Positions 44,520 through 55,008 of a DNA stretch of 57,500 nucleotides are shown piece by piece. The position numbers were made by a program, and so were the translations under genes. How positions within the stretch are numbered: position 1 is the stretch's first letter; each line of letters opens with the position of its first letter. The notes under the pieces are model-generated. The model ran no database searches. It saw only the letters and a program-made list of their open reading frames with translations, and was not told the DNA's origin. This stretch comes from Glandiceps talaboti (taxonomy: Eukaryota; Hemichordata; Enteropneusta; Spengelidae). Where the stretch lies: contig NC_135561.1 in assembly GCF_964340395.1 (NCBI RefSeq), positions 5,603,518-5,661,017 on the forward strand. The letters run 5' to 3'.

Positions 44520-46840
44520 TGAGATAATTATAGATGTATAATGTAAATAAAAAATTAACATACTTTTTTAAAAAGTTTGACGTCTCATGAATTTTATTAG
44601 CATTCATATAGTAGTGATTTCCTCGTTAGCTGTTTTTGACAAGAATTTCACGATGATTTACATGGTACCGGTGTAGTGTATGTGTATATGTACAGTGATC
44701 TGTAGTGTACGACATATATAGTAATAACAGTTACTATGATATACATATGTACTGTGCAAACACATCATGGCTACATCATGATGGCTGTACACGCCAATAG
44801 ATTTGTTACTTGACTTAGTTTCAAATACACATGATGCCAGTATGAATTGACTGTCATCGGATTACACTTCACATTAATGATTTTAAATAGTACAGATCTG
44901 AAACAAAGTCAACTACATGTACGTATCCATCAATACATAATTATTATGGTATATTTCATTTTTTTTCTGCCATAGATACTACAACACTATTATTTGAAAA
45001 TATTATATTCCCATACCTATAAAGGGCGTTCATATTGAAAAAGATTTTTGTAATTTGGATTTATTTATTCGGCCTAGAATTGTTATCAATAATTTGAGAA
45101 TAATAGAGAAAATGACATGGAAATCAGTAATTAAAAAAAAGAAACTCACTAATAAACATATTGTGATCAAAGAAATTAAAAAAAATATTAATACCGACCG
45201 TATCTGTTTTTGAAAGGTCGCAAATTATAATCGGAAATACAATATTAATTTTTTGACGGTCTGGACGTAAAAACAACATATGTTTAAACTGCACGACGTC
45301 ATCCAAACATACATCCATATGTATACTCATGGGAGGTAAAAGCTATCAAACTCGTCAAACCTGAACAAACAGATTTCGAAATTATAATCTGCAAAGTGCG
45401 TTGTTTTGTTTGATCGTGCGTTAAACACTGTATGAGTAAACATCGAGCATCCGGGGTATTGAAAAATAGATATTTGAATTCAATAGTTCAAAGCATTGGT
45501 CAGAAAACGAACAAGTTTTTACTGGATTTTAAATCAATTTGCTGTGTTGGATGACGTCAGTAGCGGCTTTGCATGACGTGGATACCTCCAGAGGCAGGAG
45601 CAGCCAACCACTGAATTTTAGGAAGCGATTTGTTAATGACGTAATCACATCGGAATACGACCTTTAATATCTACCTGCAAGATGTAATCAACTTTTTTTA
45701 GTATGGATACAGCATCGTTTGGCAGATGTCTAACCGTTTGTGGTGAGGACAAAAACACAATGAACCAGACATCTGACCCAAAATGGAGATACAAGAATTG
45801 AAGAGAATTGTGATGTGTACTACGTCATCGGAACATAAATCCGTTAAAATATAACACCTAAATCGGTCCAACTGTCACAGGCGTTCTGACGCTACCATTT
45901 ATAATAGATGCCATGTAACAGATGGCAATATTCAAAACCATATTGATGAGATTTCGTTGGTAAAATTTATTCATACTCCTAGTACACCATTCTGTACAAG
46001 ACTGCTCTTGATACAGAAAAACACTTTATACTTTTTTTTTTATATTTTACTATTATAATAATTATTTTTTTTTTACAAAAAATTGCTTGCTAAATCTAAT
46101 ATTAAATACAATTTACATTATATTTGAAACCTAGGTGTATTTGATGAAGACATCTTCACAATTGTAAATTATCTGGTGTCGAAGTCCTGATTTGACCGCC
46201 ATTTTGAAAAATTGGAAGAATCATGACATTTTTTCAATTTTTAAGAATATCTATGAACTCACATTTGTCCCGATTTTGACGTTTTACATAATTATGCAAA
46301 TTTCATCAAATATACACTTCAGAACTCTTTCTCGTGTGTTCTGATTTTCCCGTCATTTGAAAATTGTAAAAAAAATCATTTAATTTTTCTGAAATCATTT
46401 TCGAGTGTCCTTATTTTATTCTCATTTGGAGCATTTGAAATAAATATTTTATCAATTTTACTGTTATTACAATTTCCGCAAATAGATCAAAGCTCAAAGT
46501 GATTTGACGACATACATGTACTATTGACTTTGTGTCCATATTGAAAATAGTATGGCGACCCCATGGGTCAAAGTTCATGAGTTAAAGTTCAATAAGAAGC
46601 TGAACAAGAGTGTTGAGCACTGAAGGACGAAAGTCTACAGAAAGATGTGTGTGTGTGGCTAAATACTAGTATCGCTTTCAATTGACTCCTACATACATGT
46701 TGTGAATAAAATAAGACATTATTATTCATAGTGTTCTTGTATGTGTGAGTAAAGTAATCAAGTTTATCTGCAATAAATCCGAATAAAAGATAACACGAAG
46801 CAATGGTAGATGAAAAAGAGATGGAGATCAAAGGTCAAAT
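44520..46840. other. Non-coding interval, nothing recognised
   Basis: AT-rich unique sequence between the two sulfotransferase genes. No ORF above 80 codons, no motif recognised. The right part may include the 3' UTR of HS3ST-like gene 2. Confidence 0.5.
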
Positions 46841-46851
46841 TATTCAACCCG

Positions 46852-48102
46852 CTAACAGTTTTTCCCTAACCATGTGAAATTGTATTTGAGTATATTTGAC
46901 AACGCATAGTCGTATGGTCTGTAAAATTCACAAAGTCTTAGCTTAGCCCAGTCAGCCAGTTCGGGATGTTCACGTCCTTTCGAACTTGGCATACAGGTGA
47001 TTTTTGGAAATGAAATACAATAGTAGCGTTTTTCGTCATCATAGTAAAAATGTTCTTCTCTGAAATATCCCCGAACTCCGATAAATTTCTCAACTTTTTG
47101 TAATTCTACTGCTGGGCTGCGTCGAAAGTTGTCTCCATCTATGAAGTGTATTTGGTTCTTAGGAAAGAATTCAAGCCATCGGAATAGGTATTTCACATAT
47201 AAACCCACATCAACCATTTCGTTGTACATGTTGACATTGTCCGGACGAGCTTTCTCAAACACCGTGTCTTCAATGGTCTCACCGAGTGTCTTCCTTTGCA
47301 TGTAGTCTTGGGTAGGCTTACTTGTTTTATTGATAAATTCGACATAATCCGATACAAGTCTTCTCACTGGCTCGCACACGATTACTAAAATTCTGACGTT
47401 CGGAGAGAGTGTCTCGCGAATTCTTTTCGGTGCGTCGAACGGTCGAAAGAAGTATGTTGGCGTTTTTTCGATGGTAACTTGGTAGCGCGATGAATAAGGC
47501 ATCTGATTTTTATACCAATCTAGGCCATGTTCGTTTTGGGAATCAAAGTAGTGAGTTTCATCTTTCGGTCCAACGAGCTGAGGATGGAAATTCAAAAACT
47601 TCAATAAGGTCCCCGTGCCGCATTTTCGAACACCGGCGATGATAACATTCGGCAGGCGTCGCTCACAACCTCTTCTCCTCAAGTCATCAGGCTTCATGAG
47701 TTTTTTCAGACGATACACAGGGTGTATTGGATAGTAACAAGATGTCTTCCAACGTTCTATCATGAACCGTTTCGCATCATAGCTTACTTCCCACGTGGCG
47801 TAGTCATCGGACACGCCGTGGATGTACTCGGAATCATTAAGTAAGCTCTTCAGAGCTGACTCTTCTGCCAGTAGCCTCCTTGATGCAGATTGGCCACCAC
47901 TTGGTGATTCTACCATCCTCAGGAGAAGAAATGAACACACAAAAATACTACCATACACCATAGTCCACACTGAAGGCTTGAAACCTTTTCTTGGCAGAAA
48001 CCGGTGTAATTTTTCTTCAGCAACCTCTTTTAAAGAAGCCATTTTGTTCAAAATGATGGTTGACTTGGATACTGGTTCCCTATCCATAATGGAGGCCAGC
48101 AA
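46852..48102 (-). CDS. HS3ST: Heparan sulfate 3-O-sulfotransferase-like, paralog 2
   Basis: Single-exon ORF of 416 codons, paralogous to the gene at 39,751-41,103 along the whole sulfotransferase domain. Membrane anchor at about residues 45-62; the stem is shorter than in paralog 1. Landmarks: LPNVIIAGVRKCGTGTL (K160), DETHYFD (E182), IEKTPTYFFRPFDAPKRIRE, VIVCEPVRRLVSDY (S251), YNEMVDVGLYVKY, FIDGDNFRRSP, C362/C370 and SKGREHP. Mets at 6 and 21 are alternative starts; the first Met is used because the ORF is open from there, but the anchor lies downstream of all three. As in paralog 1, the Arg of the RDP motif is Cys; here the Asp is also Glu (CEP). Probable Golgi PAPS-dependent glycan sulfotransferase. 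Confidence 0.85.
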   Translation of the reverse strand: MLASIMDREPVSKSTIILNKMASLKEVAEEKLHRFLPRKGFKPSVWTMVYGSIFVCSFLLLRMVESPSGGQSASRRLLAEESALKSLLNDSEYIHGVSDDYATWEVSYDAKRFMIERWKTSCYYPIHPVYRLKKLMKPDDLRRRGCERRLPNVIIAGVRKCGTGTLLKFLNFHPQLVGPKDETHYFDSQNEHGLDWYKNQMPYSSRYQVTIEKTPTYFFRPFDAPKRIRETLSPNVRILVIVCEPVRRLVSDYVEFINKTSKPTQDYMQRKTLGETIEDTVFEKARPDNVNMYNEMVDVGLYVKYLFRWLEFFPKNQIHFIDGDNFRRSPAVELQKVEKFIGVRGYFREEHFYYDDEKRYYCISFPKITCMPSSKGREHPELADWAKLRLCEFYRPYDYALSNILKYNFTWLGKNC

Positions 48103-48412
48103 ATGACTGATGAGTGGATACTGCGTGGCAGGCTAAGTCCCTAACAACAGCCAACAGCTGTCTCCGACTTCTTTCAATAAAAATACTTGAATAGGTCGAG
48201 GATTTCCAAAATGCGCATGTGCGTTCGAAAATATTATTTATTGTGCTAGATATTCCTAATAATACGTCAACTTACAGGGAGCAACAGTAATTAATGGCGT
48301 GTGAGTTGAGGTTTTCGTGTCAACCATTCTGTTTTCAAAATCAAAAACTTTTATCTTGTATCGTTCGATCATATTATAATTTGGATTTACGATTTGGATT
48401 TGGTGTATGTAT

Positions 48413-48436
48413 GGGGTGGGGTGGGGTGGGGTGGGG
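48413..48436 (+). other. G-quadruplex motif (GGGGT)4GGGG
   Basis: Five runs of exactly four G separated by single T, about 310 bp upstream of the start of the minus-strand sulfotransferase gene 2, on the non-template side relative to plus. Confidence 0.8.
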
Positions 48437-48698
48437 AAGACTAATGAAGGAGGCATAGTAGATAACATAGAGATAACATCGACGACACTCCTTTCACTCA
48501 ACCGAAAACAACATTCCCTTCACTACCTCAACTAATTGGTATATTTCAGTGGCGAAATAAAACATAAAAATGGATGCTTGTACTAAACGTTTTTTTTTAG
48601 GCAATCGCTTTTTTTGCAACAGAAGAGGAACATAACGTAATAATGACAGATTGGGTTTTTCTTTCGTTATATCTTTTTACGTTTTGCAATGTGCTACC

Positions 48699-49103
48699 TT
48701 AGAATGGGGCTACCTTAGAACCCATGGCGGTGCCGTGCATCTGTAGGAAGAATTTGTCTTTGAAAGTGAAGAAATTGTAGTCTAAAATAAATTGTAGCAT
48801 TTCTATGATAAGGTCGGCGTTGTCAATATTGATGTCAGAGAGATATTCCCTGACAGCTGTGATACCCAAATCATGGGGGATATTAGTATATAGGGTTTTG
48901 ACATCCATGGTGACGAGAATGGCGTTGTCAGGGGTGTCAATCGTGTTAATATCTTTGAGGTGGTGATTATTGTCTTTTATGTACGAGGGAAGGGATTTCA
49001 CTATCGGCTGTAGGACGAAATCAACAAATTTGGAAAGTGGTGTGGTTAATGTCATTTTATCTCGGATTTTTTTATTACTTGTGCTACTTTGTAATTTTAC
49101 CAC
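48699..49103 (-). pseudogene. Penelope-like element reverse transcriptase fragment
   Basis: About 134 codons, with PLSKFVDFVLQPIVKSLPSY, then ILVTMDVKTLYTNIPHDLGI (motif A) and FLQMHGTAMGSKVAPF (motif B). This combination (FVDxxLQPIVKxLPSY; LYTNIPH; GTAMGxKxAP) is diagnostic of Penelope-like retroelement RTs. The fragment stops just after motif B, so the YxDD motif and the GIY-YIG endonuclease are missing. A short repeat, GCTACCTTAGAA (about 48,691 and 48,707), lies at the breakpoint. Confidence 0.8.
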
Positions 49104-49245
49104 TGTGTATTATACTCTTTTTTATCAGTGCTTACCCTGAGGAAAGCGACTTGTGCGTCGCCGAAACGTTGGTGTTTTAAATTAAAATAAAGATCAGATT
49201 GAAGATCGGAGACCAGTTGAACCGCCTCGTTTTATTTATTTCACA
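49104..49245 (+). mobile_element. Penelope-like element terminal region, plus strand, with hammerhead-like core
   Basis: CCCTGAGGAAAGCGAC, loop, GTCGCCGAAACGTTGG lies next to the RT fragment but in the opposite orientation, followed by an A/T-rich end with AATAAAG. Penelope-like elements carry hammerhead ribozymes in their terminal repeats; CTGANGA, a GCGAC/GTCGC stem and GAAAC match the conserved core. Together with the minus-strand RT piece it forms an inverted, truncated copy. Confidence 0.55.
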
Positions 49246-49913
49246 CATATTACTATGGTCCGGGCATGTTCCAGTTCTCCACTTGTGACTTCAATAGTTG
49301 TAGTTGGACTGATTCTTCTAACAAGAACACTATCAATCAGTTGTCGGAATCAAATCAAGCAGGAGAGCAGTGTGTGATTTTGTAGACTGCAGGCCTACAC
49401 AATATGATAAATTAAATCGTCTTTTTGTTCGACATGTCAATGTGTAACACATGTTATTAATCACTTAATGATGTCCAAACTCCATGTGGACTGGCCTTTA
49501 TTCGTTCACGTTCGCATAATATATTTAAATTTTGACTTTTATGTACTCGCTTATTATTAATTCTGTCAATGACGTCACAATGCCTTCCATGACGTCACAA
49601 TACCATCGCCACATACAGGGGCTGACACATTTTATTTGTGATAACAGAAGCGTACGGCGTATTGCTACTTCAATTGTAAGTTGACAGTTAGTACGGCACT
49701 GCAAAATCATCAACTAACTGATGAAACATTAAATTGAATCGTTTTCATATTGATTCATGGTTTACAGGTAGTGTACATTATCACGTGAGATATGAGAACT
49801 ATGTTTAAGTTCCTTATTGTTAATTTGTTAACAAATTACAAGATTTGCTCAAGTTCCTGGAGTTTTTCAACCCGCTTATGTTCTTTTGTGTGAAACAGCA
49901 TAAACTAAGTCTG

Positions 49914-50392
49914 GTGAACACTAAGCCCAGTTAGAGTCAGGTGAGCACTAAACCGAGTTAGAGTCAGATGAACACTAAACCCAGTTAGAGTCAGGTGAAC
50001 ACTAAACCCAGTTAGAGTCAGGTGAACACTGGGCCCAGTTAGAGTCAGGTGAACACTAAGCCCAGTTAGAGTCAGGTGAACACTAAACCCAGTTAGAGTC
50101 AGGTGAACACTAAACCCAGTTAGAGTCAGGTGAACACTAAACCCAGTTAGAGTCAGGTGAACACTAAACCCAGTTAGAGTCAGGTGAACACTAAACCCAG
50201 TTAGAGTCAGGTGAACACTAATCCCAATTAGAGTCAGGTGAACACTAAACCCAGTTAGAGTCAGGTGAACACTAAGCCCAGTTAGAGTCAGGTGAACACT
50301 AAACCCAGTTAGAGTCAGGTGAACACTAAGCCCAGTTAGAGTCAGGTGAACACTAAACCCAGTTAGAGTCAGGTGAACACTAAGCCCAGTTA
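49914..50392. repeat. 27-bp minisatellite, about 18 units
   Basis: Unit GTGAACACTAAACCCAGTTA plus GAGTCAG. The main variation is AAACCC/AAGCCC, with single GGGCCC and AATCCCA units. The minus strand is open as VHLTLTGFS repeats for 175 codons. I see no promoter, splice sites or flanking exon, so non-coding satellite is preferred. Confidence 0.93.
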
Positions 50393-50399
50393 TTGGAAA

Positions 50400-51650
50400 A
50401 AAAAGTTTACTTTGAAATGAATAGCAAATCAAAATATTTGAAGATTATGAGACAAAAATCACTCAAGGGACTAGTGCCACTGAGTCTATGTTAAAAGGTG
50501 TGATACAGATTACAGCATCTAGAGGAACAAGACGTCTGAACGATCTCCAGTTTCGTGGGCCGTGTATACTAGTATGATCTGTGTGCATCTGTCCTCGATT
50601 ATGCTGTTCGTATGCCTGCAGCTATAGGGTATGCCGTAAAAGGGTCGATCATTGTCTACCGGCTGGGGTGGAGTGGTTTTACATGTAAAAGGGGTCATTC
50701 ATTTTGGAAACACCACTTGGAAGGGGGGGGGGGGGTTATTTTCGAAAGTACCACTTGGAGTGGGTTTCGCTTCGGAAAATATCTCTACAAGTAATTCATA
50801 TCCATATGACTCCTAAGTGCTTATTCCCCTCAGTGTAAAACACATTTCATGAATATCATGCAAATTTTACACGAGTGAGGCAACCACAGAACGATGAAGG
50901 TGTTGATGACGCTGTTGTCTCGTAAGTTCTGCAGAATCTCTCCATCTATCAATAGCATTCTGAGGTCATGGTGCTGCCGCCTTGTCAACGATTTGTCTGT
51001 GTTTAGAATTACTTGCGCTACCGCTAGGCGGCGCTTCATGGTCTTCTTTATAATAGACCAGTCCATCGACTCCGCTGTCAATGCTTTATAATTAGACAAC
51101 TTTTAACCATTGTGTAAATCTTGATGTTTATTTGTCACGTGACATTTAGCATTATAACTAATATGCTTCAGCCATTAATAATTTGAACATATATTGATAA
51201 ACCAATTACATATACTCTGGTTGGAAAAAGAATCTAATCTAACATAATGTTCACACCCCTTGTTGAAACATATGGGGTACATTGATCAGATTTTTCAGAA
51301 TACTGCAGTTTTTTTTTATTTATTTAGTTCTTTTTTTTTGACATATATACTGCATTCAGATTAGAAACTTTAATTTAAAAAGATATTGGATAAAATGAGC
51401 AGACGGTGGTAGTCTAGTTCAATAAAACTTTATACTTTGTTTGCATGACTATTCCCAAATGACCACATGAGACGAATACCCGCATTTCAATGACGTCATA
51501 GGCAGTTTTGATAAAGTGCATAATTTCACATAATGTTTTTCGTGTACAGATCAAACTTTTAATACTGACTCAGCTTACTTCAGTGATATTAGAACAATAT
51601 ATAGACAAAAATAAAAATACAGTCAGACAGTCACCAGGGATAGGCATATA
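50400..51650. other. Non-coding interval, nothing recognised
   Basis: Unique sequence with a short G run at about 50,725-50,737. An ORF of 89 codons at 50,830-51,099 (minus) shows no known motif. Confidence 0.45.
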
Positions 51651-51656
51651 TACAAT

Positions 51657-51790
<134 letters not shown>

Positions 51791-51989
51791 CTGAATAATT
51801 TCTTTCTAAAGTTTTAGAGTTAGACAGCAACGGCTATACATCATGTCACTTAACGTCAAGCTACCACCTACCAGCTGGTATTTTTCTAACATTATTTATT
51901 TTTATTTTTATTTTTTATTTTCTTTCATCAGATAATAGTACACTTCTGGTGATGATAAAATATCGATGTGTAGCGAAAATTACATTAAA

Positions 51990-52195
51990 CCCTAAATCAT
52001 GAGAAGTAGAACCTACAACAGACAACTTGAAAAGTACCACCACGTCCACATCAACCTCCTTCATAAAATCCTTCTTTCCGGACGCCACGTCATTATGGAA
52101 CGACGCCTTAATACCACAAAGTGCTGTTGACATTCAATCTTGCGAGACATTCAAAACCCTGATAAGAAACTATCATTTCACAAGATCCATCTAAA
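51990..52195 (+). pseudogene. LINE C-terminal remnant
   Basis: One frame reads EPTTDNLKSTTTSTSTSFIK, then SFFPDATSLWNDALIPQSAV and CETFKTLIRNYH to a TAA stop. SFFPDATxLWN-x-LP followed by SxxTFKxxL is the typical end of many non-LTR retrotransposon proteins. No RT core is present nearby, so this is a short 5'-truncated fragment. Its 3' part runs into the foldback at 52,269. Confidence 0.6.
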
Positions 52196-52268
52196 TGTCC
52201 ACTACCAGTACTCTCGCCAGAATTTCCAGCTGTAGCACAGGGGGCTCTGGCTCAGTTAGTTTTATTTA

Positions 52269-52466
52269 CGAAAACAAACAAAACAAACAAATAAATACTG
52301 ACCCCCAGAATAGTCACAATTGGGGGTATCTACAGTTGTGACTATTTTGGGGGTCAGTATTTGTTTGTTTGTTTTGTATTTATCTATTTATTTATTTATT
52401 TACTTATTTATTTGTGTGTTTTGTTTATTTATTTGTTTGTATTTATTTGTTTTCGTAAACAAGACT
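52269..52466. repeat. Inverted repeat with TACTGACCCCC arms
   Basis: TACTGACCCCCAGAATAGTC followed by ACAA at about 52,294-52,320 is mirrored by TTGTGACTATTTTGGGGGTC plus AGTA at about 52,337-52,360. The (AAAC)n-type and TTTACGAAAACAAAC / TTTGTTTTCGTAAA outer arms extend the symmetry to about 52,269 and 52,466, with A/T-rich spacer variation. Confidence 0.7.
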
Positions 52467-52479
52467 ACAAGGTACAAGA

Positions 52480-53120
52480 TAGAAACGCTACATGCATATT
52501 GTACTGACATAGCGTACTTAAAGCTTGTTACCGAAACAGTCGTATAGAGATCATGATCACTGCCGTCAAGTTAAAATTAAGGTCATTCATACATTCACCA
52601 ACATCCAAAAGTGACGTAAAACAAACAATGCATGCAATATTCGCTACAATTAGCATTAGACAAGAATGAAACGAATTTTGTGAATGTATAAAGTTATGCC
52701 AGTATCCATGAAGTAGAAAACTGATCACTGGCCAATGATCCGAGAAAATTGAAACTTTATTTCTTCTCGTCACAGCGCAGGCTTAACACAAGTTCCAATC
52801 AAGGGTTTTAATGTCAGTACGCGTTCACTGAATATTGGTGAATTATATTTTGTTGGTATTTATTGTATCAACATGTACATACTGTAACACAATACAGACT
52901 AAAAGTCTGTGTAAACGGCGGTAAGATGTGCATAATGAACATATGTTAGAAGTATACCTGTAATTGACAGAAACACAGTTTAAACTCACGATGCAGAGTC
53001 AACATTAGCTGGCTTATCAATCAAACAAAGTTTAATATTTTACAATTGGAATTTCACAGCCGGTAGTTTTGTACACTTTACATATGTTAGGTAAAGTTAC
53101 CTGGTTAAAGTTACGGGTAC
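52480..53120. other. Non-coding interval, nothing recognised
   Basis: AT-rich unique sequence with no supported gene. Confidence 0.45.
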
Positions 53121-53169
53121 CCCGACCTTATGGCGTTTATATATGTACGTCCGTGTCTAACAGTTTCGT

Positions 53170-53241
53170 CGCAGTTAGCTGTTGCGAGCGAAGAGAGAGG
53201 AATTTGTCACACAACGAAGTCCAACTTCGCAAATACCAAAG
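53170..53241 (+). other. Possible 5' UTR exon of the secreted-protein gene
   Basis: A TATA-like TTTATATATG at about 53,136-53,145 is followed about 30 bp later by a likely start region, and then by a strong donor (CCAAAG|GTGAGA). The next good acceptor, CTCTGCAG at 54,858-54,865, lies just before the ATG exon at 54,920. Inferred from signals only; an upstream ATG at 53,130 would read out of frame with the signal peptide. Confidence 0.3.
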
Positions 53242-54919
53242 GTGAGATATTTATTTCATTTTCTTTCGAAATGTTAGTAAATACTGCTCTAACAGTCACA
53301 ACTGTCATTTTGTTTCACGTTCCATTTTGATAACGAAGATACTTTTCTTTCTATTTTCGGGTTAGAATAACTTGCTAATTGTTAAATTTACTCTGAAAGT
53401 TGTTAGCACCATCATAGGCTATTAAAGTCTTGCTAGTTTAGTTTCTCAGGAATTGCATTTGAGTTAGGGACGATCATATGATGTCATACAAGCTCAATAA
53501 ACACACTTCGAGGAGAGGTGTGGTGTCAATGCAATTACTGAACTTCATTTTCACACTTCTAACCAAATTTAGAAAACTTTCACTCTTTCAATGATAACAG
53601 CTTCTGTATTTACTACTGAGATGTTGATAAGTTTATTAAAATTTATTGCTAATAATGTGAGATACAGTGCTTGGTTTCCCGTTAGTATTTCGATGTGTTT
53701 ACCATTATATTAAAAATTGTATCGATCAAAGTGGTCTGACCGCTACAATTTTCATCATGGTTATACACCACATGTAAACGTCGATGCCGCACTTTTGAAC
53801 GTTCGTATGGGGGGGGGGGGGGAGGAGGGAGGGGGTTTGGGAACAAACGAACAGAGTTCGTTTATTTAAGTCTGTGTGACATTGTGTGGTCGTCCCTTAC
53901 TTTCCACGATATGGCACCAATAATAAGGATATGTTCACAGAAGGAGTAGCCTTAAAGTAAAAAATATCGAACTAAGTTTTCTGTCATAAGTAAACAGTCA
54001 CATTTAGAACAGAGTGACCTTTCTTTCATTTTCCCAGCTTCTGAAACCTTATTAAGAACGACAAAGACACAAAAGCAGATTCAAACGTTGGACGATGGTT
54101 AAAAGTGATAGAAAGATATAACGTATGTAGCAAAGAGAGCAGTACAGTTAACGCCAGGTGTCGAGAGAACCTGGCATCTAGATCGAATCGGTTTCTTGAA
54201 ATTTAAAGTTATTCTTTTTTTAATAGAATATCGTAAAAATATACACACTAATATAAAAATACTGTCGAGGATAGCACAATAACGTTATTGAAACGTTATC
54301 AGTGTTTATGGGCATATATCTAGCAAGATATTGTAATCATTGACCGTATGCATGTGCGAATATTCAAGATTTTCGAATCAGTGACTGGGAATGTGCAAAT
54401 ATTCAAGTTATGGAATCGGTTACTGTGCATGTGCGAATAAGCAAGTTTTCAGAGTCGTTCTGTTCTATTCATGTCGACGACAGATTGAACAAAACTGTAT
54501 TTCAGAATCACTAAATAATTATATATGATGTTATTCTTTTGTTTGGCTGCTAAACTGATACATTTTTTCATATAAGGTGTCGTAATTATTGACAATGCGT
54601 TAATTATATGTGTGTTTACATGCAGAACTGTTTCTTTGTTATTCGATTGATGTTCGTCGTTCAGTAGTCGACATACCACCGTAAAGCAAAGCTAATACAC
54701 CTCAATATGATTCATTAATATGAACTGTACATTTCGATGTAACTCTACTGGTATGTTACAGTCAGTCGAGGCCTTTGTGTGCCATCAAAATTCCGGGCAA
54801 ATAATGCGTATATACCAAGTCAATATCCGGAATAACACGTCATGTTTGATAACTTTTCTCTGCAGGTAAACAGTTAACTGGGCATAACGGCTGGCTTTCA
54901 AAAAGTGCGGGTATAGAGA

Positions 54920-55008
54920 ATGGCACACAGCCGACTAAGGGCTTTGCCCTGGCTGCAAATCGCCCTTTTGGTGTTAACAATTGTAGCAGCGGAACGACAA
55001 GAAATTTC
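54920..55008 (+). CDS. Secreted-protein gene, signal-peptide exon
   Basis: The acceptor CTCTGCAG at 54,858-54,865 starts this exon, the ATG is at 54,920 and the donor is TTTC|GTAAGT. Encodes the hydrophobic core LQIALLVLTIVAA. Confidence 0.5.

Noticed and set aside
53130-53330. A 66-codon ORF (MAFIYVRPCLTVSS...) as a protein start
   Set aside because: Its frame does not continue into the signal-peptide frame at 54,920. The region fits better as promoter and 5' UTR exon with a donor at 53,241.
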